A stretch of DNA of 47,512 bases from Fragilaria crotonensis. Its lineage: Eukaryota > Bacillariophyta > Fragilariophyceae > Fragilariales > Fragilariaceae. The stretch spans positions 1 to 47,512 of the forward strand of contig JAKSYS010000499.1 in assembly GCA_022925895.1 (NCBI GenBank). Direction: 5' to 3'. Shown here piece after piece: positions 12,098 to 21,770 of this stretch. Position 1 is the first letter of the stretch, and every line of letters begins with the position of its first letter. Below the pieces are notes generated by a model, which was not told the DNA's origin, did no database searches, and worked only from the letters and a program-made list of their open reading frames with translations. Position numbers and translations under genes: made by a program.

Positions 12098-13827
12098 GAA
12101 CTCTTCGCGTATCAATATTGCAACCGATTGGCGGTACGAGGAGCGACAGATGACTTCGTTGTATGTCACCGACAGTCAACTAACCGATATCAAGAAACAA
12201 GTCGAGTGATACGATATCAAGATCCCTAATGAGGCGGTTCCTACGACGGTGGTACATAATGATGACCTGAGCTGGGAGGTTATAAAAAGTGGTATGGTAA
12301 TTTACCCGAATGTCGCACGATCGGATTTGTCCACGTTTTCCTCCTTCATAGAATCCCTGGCACCATGGGAGATAGATATTCTCCGTCATACGAAGCTGAG
12401 CGTTGATCCTTGATTGACAGTTTGGGAACTACAGGGGCATTTTCAGGCGGGAACTGACGGTTCTTCTAAGTATCATGGGACACAAGGAGCGTTTGGTTGG
12501 GTACTCAGTACGTCTTCAGGAGAGCGGATAGCTTCAGGGAATGGTCCCTCACGGGGAGCAAAGATTGATTCATATCGAGCGGAATGCAGCGGAATGCTTG
12601 CCTTTCTCCGATTTCTGATTCGCTTAGCATAATATACGGACATGTTTGGTACATGGGCTGGTCGAGTCGGAACGGATAGTCAAAGCATTTTGGATCGGTT
12701 ATTCGGTAAACAGATCACCGGGTCTTCGGAGGTACACAGATACCACGCCCGCAACTTGAAGGAGTTGGATGTGTTTGTCTCAGAGTGGGATTTGTTGCAT
12801 GAGATCCAAATCGCATTGCGGTTACTACCGGATGTCACGTTGGAATATGTTAAAGGACATCAGGACGATCAGGTGGAGTTTGCATCCCTTTCTCTTATGG
12901 CTCAACTGAACGTAGAGGCAGATGGGTTAGCGACAAGGTATCAACAAGAATTTGGACGGAATCGCCTGCATGTGTTGATGTCCGAACATGCTGGGGCGCA
13001 TCTAGTGGTGGGCGATGGGACAGTGACTCATAAAGTGCCTCAAACCGTACGTCGACTCGCTACCGGTCCGCCCCTTCGGGAGTATATCAGGATAAAGAAT
13101 GGGTGGAACGAGAACATTATGCAAACTATTAACTGGCAAGCACAACAGTGAGCGGCGAGTGCATTTTTCTAAGTTGGTTCATGAATGCTTGCCAACGAAC
13201 AGTATGCGCAATCGGCTGGATTCCGGGCGGAGAACGTGCCCTGTATGTCCGAGCGAGCACGAAACGAGGGATCACATATTGCGCTGTTCAAGCATATCTC
13301 GGGTCGCTTGGAGAACTGCTTTTATGCATTGTCTTGAGGTGTTTCATGGACAAGAAGATACATGTCCATTTCTTTGATACTTGTTACGAGACGCGCTATC
13401 CCAATGGTTTTGCGAAGAGGAAAATGACATCACGGTATCCCCCTTGTTTTTTCCTTGTGACGTCCGAGACATTATCCTTCAGCAGAATGCAATTGGTTGG
13501 CGTCAACTCTTCAATGCTCGCTTCTGTCGGGAGTGGTGCAGAGTACAACATGAGTATTATTGCAATAAGCCAGGATGCACAGGAGCAACAAAACAACGCA
13601 CTGGAGAGGGATGGCAGGTCAAACTGACTAACCTGATTGGAGACAATTGGTTAGAGCTATGGAAATTACGAAACTCAGAGGTTCACGGTTATGACAAAAG
13701 GGCACAGGAGATTGCAGCGCGTCGTGAAGTATCCATGCAGTTGGGAGAGATATACCGTCAGCAACAGCAGTACGAACCACAGGTACAGCAACTTCTATTA
13801 ACTGATGTTCACGAGCACTTACAATGA

Positions 13828-14074
13828 CCGATATGGGTAACCAGAAACGGGCTGGCTGTTAATGTTCCTGTCTTTCGAGAAAGTATGCGGAGGGTAAGGG
13901 ACCGGGCTTTACGGGGTGTGAGAACTTTACATTCCTATTTCCCGCCGAAGACATAAGTCTATCTTATGCTTCAGTAATACTTGACAGTACTCGCACAGAG
14001 TACAGTTAAGTCGTGTGAGTCGATTCTTCTTGTCTGCGAGGATAGCAGTAGCACGGTAAACGATTTTAGTTTTT
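13828..14074 (+). other. LINE-B 3' untranslated region
   Basis: About 250 bp after the last codon of ORF2, without coding signal, ending in TTTTAG followed by a run of T that merges with the target-site duplication. LINE-C ends with a similar TTTAGT followed by a TA repeat, so the two copies may share a 3' recognition end. Confidence 0.6.
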
Positions 14075-14090
14075 TTTATATGCAGCAAAG
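14075..14090. repeat. Right target-site duplication of LINE-B
   Basis: Second copy of TTTATATGCAGCAAAG (compare 4437-4452). The LINE-A reading frame continues to the right of it on the minus strand. Confidence 0.88.
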
Positions 14091-15752
14091 AGATGATGTA
14101 CTTTGGCCATATGTTCGACCGGGACGATGAGCTGCGCACGTCTCGAATCGCCTCCATTGTCCACGTCGCATCGGAGGCTGTTCCCGTCGGTGTCTTTCAG
14201 TGAGGGTGCCCATTCCCTTGTGTTTCGTTCGATATTCTCGTTGCAGCAGCTATGTTCCGTTCTGATAACATCGATAGTTTGAGCCATGGTGATGATACGA
14301 GTATTTGCCATGTAGTCAGCGTGAGTTTGAAAGAGAGCGTCTACTTCGACAGTGCTCATTTTGGAGAGGAGAAGGGGGCCCAGAAATACCGCTGTGTTGG
14401 TGCCGTCAATGTAGGAGGAGAGGATTTCCGTGAGGGGCCCGACATGGTTCTCTCCGCATTTGATGGTGAGATGTGGGATGTCTTGTCCTGTTGGGGTCTT
14501 CCGGTGGTATCCAATGTCGAAGAATGGAGTCGTGGCTGGTAGGTGGCGGCGGAGATGGGATAAATAATATTTTCTTTGTGTGAACTTGGGGTGCTTGAAG
14601 AAGATGTACCCAGCAATGGGAATGGTCTCCCCGCTGTCACTCGATGAGTTTGAAATGTTAATTTCCACATTTTGTCTCTAGGTTTCTCTTTCTTTGCTTA
14701 TCTCCGATCCATTTTCCGGCGCCCGTGCTGAGGCAGAGACGGAAGCTGAAGACGTACATTTGAATGGACTCTATCTTTGTGATTTTGGGAGCTAGAAAGC
14801 AGAGAAGATTGTCGGGTGTTAGTTCCAAAGAGGGATGTGGGGTATGTTGGATCCGTTTCTCCACGGAAATAGAATAGCGTCGGAGACCGTTTCCAGAATA
14901 TAGTGGATCGTATCCGTGGCTGCAAGGTTCCATTGTTCTTTGTTGTCGGATATGTTGTTGTATTTTTCCGGCTTCCATCTGACAGTGACTCGCAATGTCC
15001 CGTCGTTAATGCGAACAAAGTTTAGTCCGTTTGTTGTAGCAGCAGGAGTTGGTTGGGTAGAGTTGGGGTGGACCGTGGAGGGATTTGCCATCTGGGCGAT
15101 GGGTACAGGGGGGGAATGGGAGTGTCGGATAGGTGAGTCTGGCAATTGAGTATCGAGAGCCTCGGTAGTATGTCGTTTGGTTTTTCCGTGGACGGGTGTC
15201 CAGTTATCGGCGGCAGGAAGTTTTTTATCAGTGCTGTCGTCATCCTCCATAATTTCATCTTCGTCATAGATGCGGCGGGCACTGCGAGGATCAGTGGTGT
15301 CAACCGATAGGGCGGACGGCAGGTGTGTTTGTAGGTACAGGTTTGCGATGTCAAGAGCCCAGCGTTCCAATTTTGTCGGGATGATCATACTACGGGATAC
15401 TACATAGCTGTAGCTTTCCCAAATGAACTTAAGAGTGTCTGTCTGATTCTGTTTCATGCGTTCCCACTGTGTATCGAACTGAAAAGCAGTGCTGGTCATA
15501 TGCATGGTATCCAAAGAGAACATAGGTATTCCAAGCGTTTGCGTTTCCGACCAGTTTGTTGGCCGAGTCGTTGGTGGTTCTAAGGGTCATTGATGCGGTA
15601 TTCATGTAATTTTTGGAGAATTGCATCGGGGTTTCGTGCCAGGTCGTGACCTTGTCGATGGCATAGGGAGGGAGAGAGATATCAATACCATTGGGGTGAT
15701 CTCCCAGAGGCGGTGGAGGTCCCGTTCCTCTGGTCATGGTGCTACGTGACAA
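14091..15752 (-). pseudogene. LINE-A ORF1, N-terminal half (large ORF1 domain of unknown function)
   Basis: Three overlapping minus-strand frames (15752-15429, 15523-14819, 14978-14658) and a long open stretch (14668-14091) form one protein of about 550 residues with frameshifts near 15500, 14850 and 14660. After a disordered, acidic and Pro/Ser-rich stretch comes a folded-looking part with RVTVRWKPEKYN (about 14980), QMYVFSFRLCLSTG (about 14740), a region near 14620-14580 with GYIFFKHPKFTQR, and IPHLTIKCGE (about 14470). I do not recognise this as a named domain; by position it is the gag-like or ORF1 region. It ends at the LINE-B insertion with LFAAYK and continues at 4452. Confidence 0.65.
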
Positions 15753-15770
15753 CTTCTTACAGTCGCTACG
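14091..15770 (-). mobile_element. LINE-A, 5' part
   Basis: This is the upstream part of LINE-A, separated from 1-4452 by LINE-B. The right end is placed just beyond the first Met of ORF1 (about 15738-15752); the exact 5' end cannot be fixed because the matching target duplication would lie left of the window. Copia coding sequence starts directly to the right, so LINE-A may itself sit inside the copia element. Confidence 0.72.
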
Positions 15771-15789
15771 GAGATTCGGTTGACGGACT

Positions 15790-17546
15790 GTGGTTCGCGA
15801 ATAAGTAAGTAAGAAATTGTGTGGAGGAACAATCGGAGTACGTTAACACCGTTGCTATCACGGAGGAATTCGTCGGATCTGTCGGAGTTGACTGTCGAGA
15901 GAAATGGCTTTTGGACTCAGGAGCAAGAACCTGTGGAGTCACGTAAGACAAAAAGCCACATGACAGAAATGCGGGCATCAGACAAAATGATTACAATTGG
16001 CAATGGCGCTCAGGTCACCACCCTTGGACAAGGAACGGTATGACTTATGGATGCGGTTGGGAACCTGGTGCCTTTGACCGATGTTTACTATGCACCCAAG
16101 TTACTAAACACATCGTACGCCTTCGGAAATTGATTGATGATGATTGGAAGTTGGATAATGCGGATAAAGCTGAGTTTGTCTTGACGGATCCCAATACGAC
16201 GACAACAACTGTGAGTTCGAAAGAAATAACAATGACCGACTTTTACTATTTAAGCGGTACACGCCCTTCGCGTCATGACTCATGACGTTGAAGTGGTACG
16301 CAGTCTCACGACTAAACCAGTGACTTTGGATATCAATATTGCACATGGGCTACTTGGACATCCTGATACTCGCACGGTTAAGGCGATGGCTGCTCGCCAA
16401 AACTGGACGTTAACGGGATCGGTTCTACCATGTGGGTCATCTGCCTTAGCGAAGGCACGAGCCAAGGCGGTTCTGAAGACAACGTTGACGAAGGCTAAAC
16501 ATCCGGGCGAGCGACTTTTTCTGGATACTTCGGGGCCATTCAGTGACTCCTTGAACTCAAATCGGTACTGGCTTCGCATTGTGCTGGATGATCATACTAG
16601 ATTCTGCTGGAACAGTTTCCTGCCATGTAAGAGTGGTATTCATGTTCCATTGGAGGCGCTCCTAATTTCAAACAAGGCCGCCGGAAAGGCCTGTAAGTAC
16701 TTGCGGGGTGACAATGTTGGCGAGAACGAATCGTACGTCCAGAAGGTTTGCGCTGAACATGATGTGGTACTGGAAATGACCGCACCTAATACGCCCCAAA
16801 TGAATGGAGTACTGGAACGGACTTTTGCTACGTGTAAAGACCGGGCATTTGCTACTATGTACTGCGCTCGGTTCACATTGGAGTCCCAAGGTCTACTATG
16901 GCCCAAAGCTATTAATACCTATGACTAAGCTTGGGAACACGCTACCACGGGCAGGCGATACCACGGATCCGTACACGGCACGGTTTGGCGCGGATGTGAA
17001 ACCCAATCGGATCTTGGATTACCTACAGCCCTTCGGACGAATTGCGTAAAACACGCTACCACGGGCAGGCGATACCACGGATCCGTACACAGCACGGTTT
17101 GGCGCGGATGTGAAACCCAATCGGATCTTGGATTACCTACAGCTCTTCGGACGAATTGCGTATGTCACGGATCGGACTAAGATCAAATCAAAGCAGGATG
17201 CGAAGGCTTCTAGGTGTGTTTTTGTTGGATATGCGAATGATCGTTCCGGCTACACGTGTAAATTCTACAACCCTGCTACGAAGCATACGATTCTGTCACA
17301 TGACGTTCATCAATGGATGGAATGGCATAGGCGCATCACGGCAACGGACTACCTAGCGCTTTTTGACGAATTAAAAAGTAGATTACTAAAGACGGATTCG
17401 GTCATAATCCCTCCTTCCCCGGTCATCCCCATCCTGTCCGATACTGACGTCGGCGTGGCCGATGACCTTTGGGAGCTTCCAGGTCTGGTACCGAACCCGA
17501 CTACGGAGGAACTCGCTAACGCAACGACTACAGCCAGGGTGGATCC
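15790..17546 (+). pseudogene. Copia pol: protease and integrase part
   Basis: The protease has the active-site motif WLLDSGA (about 15905) and the following SHMTEMRAS and ITIGNGAQV (to about 16035), then LTDVYYAPK (about 16075). The integrase shows the zinc-binding HGLLGHPDTRTVKAMA (H and H, about 16345) with a weakened C-C pair, then catalytic FLDTSGPF (D, about 16520), RGDNVGEN (D, about 16706) and PQMNGVLER (E, about 16796), and the family tail with GRIAYVTDRTKIK and CVFVGYANDR (to about 17250). Frameshifts near 15945, 16045, 16140 and 16265, a stop at 16926 and a duplication at 16936-17163 break the frame. It is 5'-truncated: gag and zinc knuckle are absent. Confidence 0.85.
16936..17162 (+). 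repeat. 114-bp tandem duplication in the copia integrase
   Basis: AACACGCTACCACGGGCAGG starts at 16936 and again at 17050, a period of 114 bp (38 codons), with two differences that I can see, one G to A and one C to T. The frame length is kept, but the junction creates a TAA stop (GCG TAA AAC). Confidence 0.92.
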
Positions 17547-17548
17547 TA

Positions 17549-17576
17549 GCCGGATTTTTTATTGTACTTTTTGTAC
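17549..17576 (+). repeat. Left terminal inverted repeat of the Harbinger-like element
   Basis: GCCGGATTTTTTATTGTACT and eight further bases match the reverse complement of 21450-21477 with three mismatches. GTACTTT or GTACTTTTG recurs several times up to 17667. Confidence 0.82.
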
Positions 17577-17793
17577 GTTTGTACTTTTGTACTTTAGTAC
17601 TCCAGTACTTTCGTACACGTTCAACATACACGTCGTTCCTAACCCGATAATGAACTTTGTACTTTTGGGATCATCTTTCTGTGACACTGCCAGACGCACC
17701 AGTCCAGCACCGGCCCAACCATTCGACACCAATGCAACGACGCACCACAACCCCAGAAATCCATCGAGCACCAGCAACTAACAATCAACCAGC

Positions 17794-19081
17794 ATGTCTG
17801 TCTCATCTTGTGACGACGTCTCTGAAGATTCGTTGTTACGTAGCTGCTCCTCCACAGATTCAGACAACAAAGAAGTGGAGAATGTTGTCAAGAAGGTTGC
17901 ATCCCCTCCCATTCTTCTACAGACTATTGATCAGACGCCGCAACTATATGCGATTGAAAATCCGATGGAGTCCTCCACGATTGATCTGGTCAGATTTTGT
18001 CGCAGAATTGACTCATCAAAACGAGTTCAATATTGCTTTCCGAATGTCTCTCGCGTCGTTCAACAAGCTATTGGACTTGGTCCGACCAGCACTGACGGTT
18101 GACGAGTTGCAATCTCGCCGTGCTTCAAGTGGCAGGAAGCCTGTTATGCCCGAATTGGTTGTTGCAATGCCGTTGCGATGGTTGGCAGGTGGCCAATGGC
18201 AAGACATTAAGAAAGTCTACGGTCTCAGCAGGTCTCACTTTTATTTTCTCCAACTAAAGTTCATCCATGCAGTCATGGCATCCCCTGTCCTTGAAATAAC
18301 GCTCCCCGATTCTTCTGACATCGATGCCTTGAAAAAGCTTTCTTCGCAGTTTGAGGTACATACGTCAAGGCCTGTCTTCAGAGGGTGTGTCGGAGTACTT
18401 GATGGACTGACAGCACTTGTCAAAGCTCCCCTCAGCAAAAGAAGCAGACAATGTGATTGCATATTACTCGGGGCATTACAAGCATGATAGTCTGAATGTT
18501 CAGGCTATGTCAAATCACTGTGGCAAGTTCCTCTACTTTGCCGTGGCAGCTCCGGGGAGTTTTCCCGATTCAAAAGCACTTGCCATGACCCGATTACAGC
18601 AATGGATTGACTCCTTGCCACATGGATATTATGTGTTGGCTGATAACGCATATATCGTCTCTGAGCATTTGTTGATACCATTCTCTGGTTTGCAGTGAGA
18701 TTTTCCTCAAAATAGTTGCTTTAATTATTTCCTCAGTCAGTTGAGGCTTCGAATTGAGCAAGCATTTGGAGCAAACCGCTAGAAACATCATTAGCAACAT
18801 CGAGTTTGATCCTGACTACATGTGCAAGACTGCACAACTTCATCATTGACAATGATTGGCAGTCTAACAAAGATGTCACGAGGTCAGATGTTGCTGGAAG
18901 CCTAGGCGAGATTTTTTGTTTATCTTTAACACCATTTGAGAACCAACAAGGTGCCTCATTTCTTCGTGACAAGATTTTATCGTATATTGAGAAAAATGGC
19001 TTTCGGCGTCCTGCTTACAATCGACTTCGTAATGACAGTCTCAACTTTGAGGAGTATGAACGTGAGTTTCAGCTGATGTAG
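17794..19081 (+). pseudogene. Harbinger-type DDE transposase (DDE_Tnp_4 family), broken
   Basis: The ATG at 17794 opens a Ser/Asp-rich N-terminus; after a frameshift near 17985 the sequence continues with a helical region (FNKLLDLVRPALT, RWLAGGQWQDIKKVYGLS near 18180, a helix-turn-helix-like site), then the catalytic core: GVLDG (first D, about 18390), YYSGHYKHDSLNVQA (about 18465), LADNAY (second D, about 18640), and RLRIEQAFGANR (E, about 18745-18780), followed by LHNFIID (about 18835), a standard mark of the family. The product ends at 19081. Frameshifts lie near 18430 and 18800; stops are at 18696 and after the catalytic E. The spacing and the motif order fit PIF/Harbinger transposases, which act with a partner protein. 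Confidence 0.8.
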
Positions 19082-19252
19082 TAGATTATCATTTTTTTGC
19101 GTCTGTATTGTTAAATGCAAAAGTCTATATCATCGTAGTTGTACTAGCTAGTGGACTATTGACTTGCATCATCGACTCTCATTGTCTTCTTGGTTTCAAC
19201 TACTACTACACTGACGTTCTTCCTACTCATGATCCTATCGGCAGGAGTTTTA

Positions 19253-21207
19253 TTATTCTTTCTCCTCGTCATTATCGTCATCCGAGGACCACGATCGAGA
19301 CCGAAACAACAAGTCTCCAGTACTACGTGCTGGTGGTGTGTCGTACACCACAACATTGCTGCTGAATGCCGGAGTAGTAGTATGAGTAACACTAGTAGCA
19401 TCGCCCATTGCTGTCAAAACTTGTACCCCCAATACCGCAAGTCCCTCTTCCTTTTGTCTTTTAGTAGCTTTGACCAAACAAGTATTGAATGCAGACTTGT
19501 GTAAATCAGCTGTTGCTTTGGTGGCAATGAAAATTGCATGATTAGCTGGGATTCCACCAGCCTTCACGTCTTGTAGATCTTTCAACGCCGCCTTCCACTT
19601 CTGCAAACTCAGATCTACTGCATCCGAAACCTCCCTTGCCATTGCAACATCATCCGCTCGAACTGCTGCAATCCGTTTCTTCTCACGTATGTACTCCTCT
19701 TTGGCACTTGATGTCACTGCTCCTGCGCCGGCTGTTGTCATTTCTTTTTCACTTGCGTCGTTCTTGTCCTCCATCAATTGTTGATTGAAAAATTTGAGAA
19801 TTGCCTCATCCGTTTGTTCTTTGGCTCCACTTGAAGGTGGTCCTCCTAAGCGGCGCGTCCTTTTATTTGTATGACGTTCTTGTGATGCTGTCGTCTCGAA
19901 ATCAATGTCCTCCTCGTCCCGATCAGTAATAACGATGCTTCCGTCAATGCTCGATTCCGCGAATACATCACTGCGTAATTCGGCCTTCATAAATGATTCC
20001 ATGTTTTCTGCTCCTGTCAAAGAAATCATGTTGTCAAAGTACAGTAGGTAGGCCTTCTCGCCGACCCTGTCTTTGAACCTTGCATGGTCACCTGACACCG
20101 ATTTATGGACAACGTAATATTGGTTTGTGATCCATCATATAAATTGTGCTAGGTCTTGTCCATCAAGCTGGTCAAAATCCTCTGGATTCTCGCCGCGGTA
20201 CAGTAAATGTGGTGCCTGAATAACATCCAAATATGAATTGTCTTCTGCATTCTGTCCCTCCTCTCCAGTAGATGCACCCGAGTTTTTGCTAAACTGGTCA
20301 GCAAAATTGTCCCAGATTGATTTGTGACAGTACCCTCCGACATCAAGTTCCGCATGATTCATCTTCTTGCTTGCCAGTTGCAAGAACCAAATGACGGTTC
20401 TGAGCAGAAAACCACAAAGAAATTGCACAAAAGTATGAACCAGTCTTCGTAACTGCTTTTGGCCTGACAAGCTTACTACGATACGCCCTTTTTTTTCAGC
20501 AACTCCAGCACCACCCCCACCAGCAACAGGACTATCCCGTTCCATTGTCATTCCAAGACGACCAATCAACGCATATATGTTATCAGAAGCAACTTTTGCG
20601 GCAATAAGGAGAGCACTTCCTCCTTTTTCTTTTGTCAGTATCCAGAAATCTTGTTTGTAGAGCAGAAGAGCATGAGATCATTAAGCAATAACTTCAATAG
20701 TGGAACTGCACCAATCGAGACGAGCTGACAAATGTCCTCACCATCAGCATCTTTTTCAATTGTGCAATGTGAAAGAGTCAGCGTCTTGATAAATTCCTTA
20801 CGTTTGTTCTTCTTATCCAATTTCACGACTGCAGAGTCTTTCACGCCAACTTTGTACATGTCAATCTCAAGAAGTGTGACCGCACTGCCAGCACCAGCTT
20901 CAACAGCAGCTCCATGAACAGAATCTTCTGCATGAGCTGTATTTTGCTGCTGGGGGACAAGGTTTCCTTTTGCCCTTGAAAATTGTTGACCAGCATCATG
21001 GAAGGCATCAGGGTCCTTGAAGGCTATCCCATACTCTGCAAAGCACTTGAAACATGTGGTGTGGAACTGAACTGATGCATCTTCACAAATCTCTCCACAC
21101 ATTGCATGTACACGCAAGGTACAAACGGGGCAGAGGTGAGTACTTGTACATGGGAGAGTCGTGAAGAGACAGAGTTCCATAGCGGCACACTTCATCATTT
21201 CTGCCAT
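19253..21207 (-). pseudogene. Second gene of the Harbinger-like element (Cys-rich N-terminus, coiled C-terminus)
   Basis: Two minus-strand segments, 21207-20635 and about 20640-19253, read as one protein of about 640 residues with a frame change near 20640 and one in-frame TGA at 20135. The first 60 residues are cysteine-rich (CPVCTLRVHAMCGEIC and HTTCFKCF), looking like a zinc-binding domain. The middle has ankyrin-like text (GGSALLIAAKVASDN near 20600). The C-terminal part is charged and helical with an Arg/Lys patch (NKRTRRLGG near 19860). Known Harbinger partner proteins are SANT/Myb-like; I do not see a clear SANT signature, so the role as partner is inferred from position alone. It could also be a captured host gene. 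Confidence 0.55.
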
Positions 21208-21449
21208 GACGATTGCGAATGAGACGATGCGCTCTCGTAAAGGCGACTGCTATCGCTCTACTACAGGAGTAACTAATAGTATGCTTTTTTGCGACAGTAT
21301 CTTGCAAAAGCACAATGAACTTTCAAAAGTACATATCGGGGCTCAAAAGACGCCCCCCAAAAGGAGGCGTCATTATTAGTTGGTCATTTGGACTTTTGCA
21401 AAGTACAAAACCCGGAGTGAAAAGTACATCGTTTCCGGGTTGTATTGAG

Positions 21450-21477
21450 TACCGAAAGTACAAAAAAAAATCCGGCT
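21450..21477 (-). repeat. Right terminal inverted repeat of the Harbinger-like element
   Basis: Reverse complement of 17549-17576 with three mismatches. Further GTACTTT copies (read on the minus strand) lie inside at about 21424 and 21402. TA follows at 21478-21479. Confidence 0.8.
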
Positions 21478-21549
21478 ATGGGGTACGTGGTACGACCTGC
21501 GCGGTGGAATCTGGCTCCGGAATTTGGTTCGGGCGCAGTCACTCGAGCT

Positions 21550-21770
21550 CGTGAAACTACAGTACCATCAAGGTGACCGTGGCTATGACATTGGAACAAA
21601 TGGCACTCCACAACGATTGGGTCATCGAAACGGTGGACGTTGAAGCGGCATTCCTTAACGCCCCAGTTGACACAGATGTCTATATCCGATTAGGTTTCAC
21701 CAATTTGACGTCAGGGCGTATATCGAATCATTGGCCGAAGGCTTGAAGGAGCATCACCTCAAGAAGTACT
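21550..21770 (+). pseudogene. Copia reverse-transcriptase fragment 1
   Basis: The reading KVTVAMTLEQMALHN is followed by TVDVEAAFLNAPVDTDVYI (about 21628-21690), the diagnostic motif A region of copia reverse transcriptases with catalytic Asp. After a frameshift near 21700 comes AYIESLAEGLKEHHLKK, running into the TIR element at 21765-21771. The upstream finger domain is missing. About 70 bases between the Harbinger right end (21477) and this piece give no clear reading. Confidence 0.8.

Larger units (their letters stand above)
6086..13827 (+). pseudogene. LINE-B ORF2: endonuclease, reverse transcriptase, RNase H, zinc knuckle
   Basis: The product starts near the ATG at 6086. Endonuclease: VYGSNVNGFQ (about 6318), a Glu-containing QEHN (6420), MGDFNE (about 6856), and TTDHRSYFIDL (about 7076). 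Reverse transcriptase: SPSRMHLGHYKAM (about 8130), motif A ATACYDRI (about 8605), GTGQGSGNSP (about 8787), and catalytic YVDD (about 8931). RNase H: GTDGSS (12450), AEC (about 12580), GTDSQS (about 12670), KGHQDD (about 12853) and EADGLA (about 12918), so all four acidic residues plus His are kept. Zinc knuckle: C-x2-C-x8-H-x3-C near 13235-13290. In-frame stops: TAA 6996, TGA 7200 and 7203, TAG 7968, TGA 8229 and 9045, TGA 12207 and 12411, TAA 12630; frameshifts near 7000, 9180, 9530 and 13140. LINE-C interrupts it at 10135-12081. Confidence 0.87.
4453..14074 (+). mobile_element. LINE-B, non-LTR retrotransposon inserted in LINE-A ORF1
   Basis: A plus-strand LINE of about 7.7 kb once the nested LINE-C (10135-12081) and its extra target copy are subtracted. 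The order is 5' leader (4453-4685), coiled-coil ORF1 (4686-6120), ORF2 (6086-13827) with APE endonuclease, reverse transcriptase, RNase H and a CCHC-type zinc knuckle, then a 3' untranslated region of about 250 bp ending in a run of T. It is bounded by a 16-bp target-site duplication. At least twelve in-frame stops (nine TGA, two TAA, one TAG) and several frameshifts show that it is inactive. The 5' end may be truncated, since its ORF1 lacks the large N-terminal region present in LINE-A. Confidence 0.9.
17549..21477. mobile_element. PIF/Harbinger-like DNA transposon
   Basis: A 3.9-kb element with 28-bp terminal inverted repeats starting GCCGGATTTTTT (three mismatches between ends), each followed by several GTACTTT subterminal repeats. 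It is flanked by TA on both sides (possibly a three-base CTA duplication). It carries a DDE transposase on the plus strand and a second gene on the minus strand, in convergent orientation, which is the two-gene plan of PIF/Harbinger elements (transposase plus partner protein). It sits in the copia pol gene right after the integrase tail. Stops and frameshifts in both genes suggest that this copy is inactive. Confidence 0.8.

Noticed and set aside
3435-12632. TGA as a sense codon (recoded or selenocysteine)
   Set aside because: Host genes in the same window end at TGA (for example 35952) and TGA occurs beside frameshifts in dead elements; decay explains it better.
19108-19504. Plus-strand hydrophobic open frames
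   Set aside because: They lie opposite the C-terminal part of the Harbinger partner gene and its 3' flank and have no family features.
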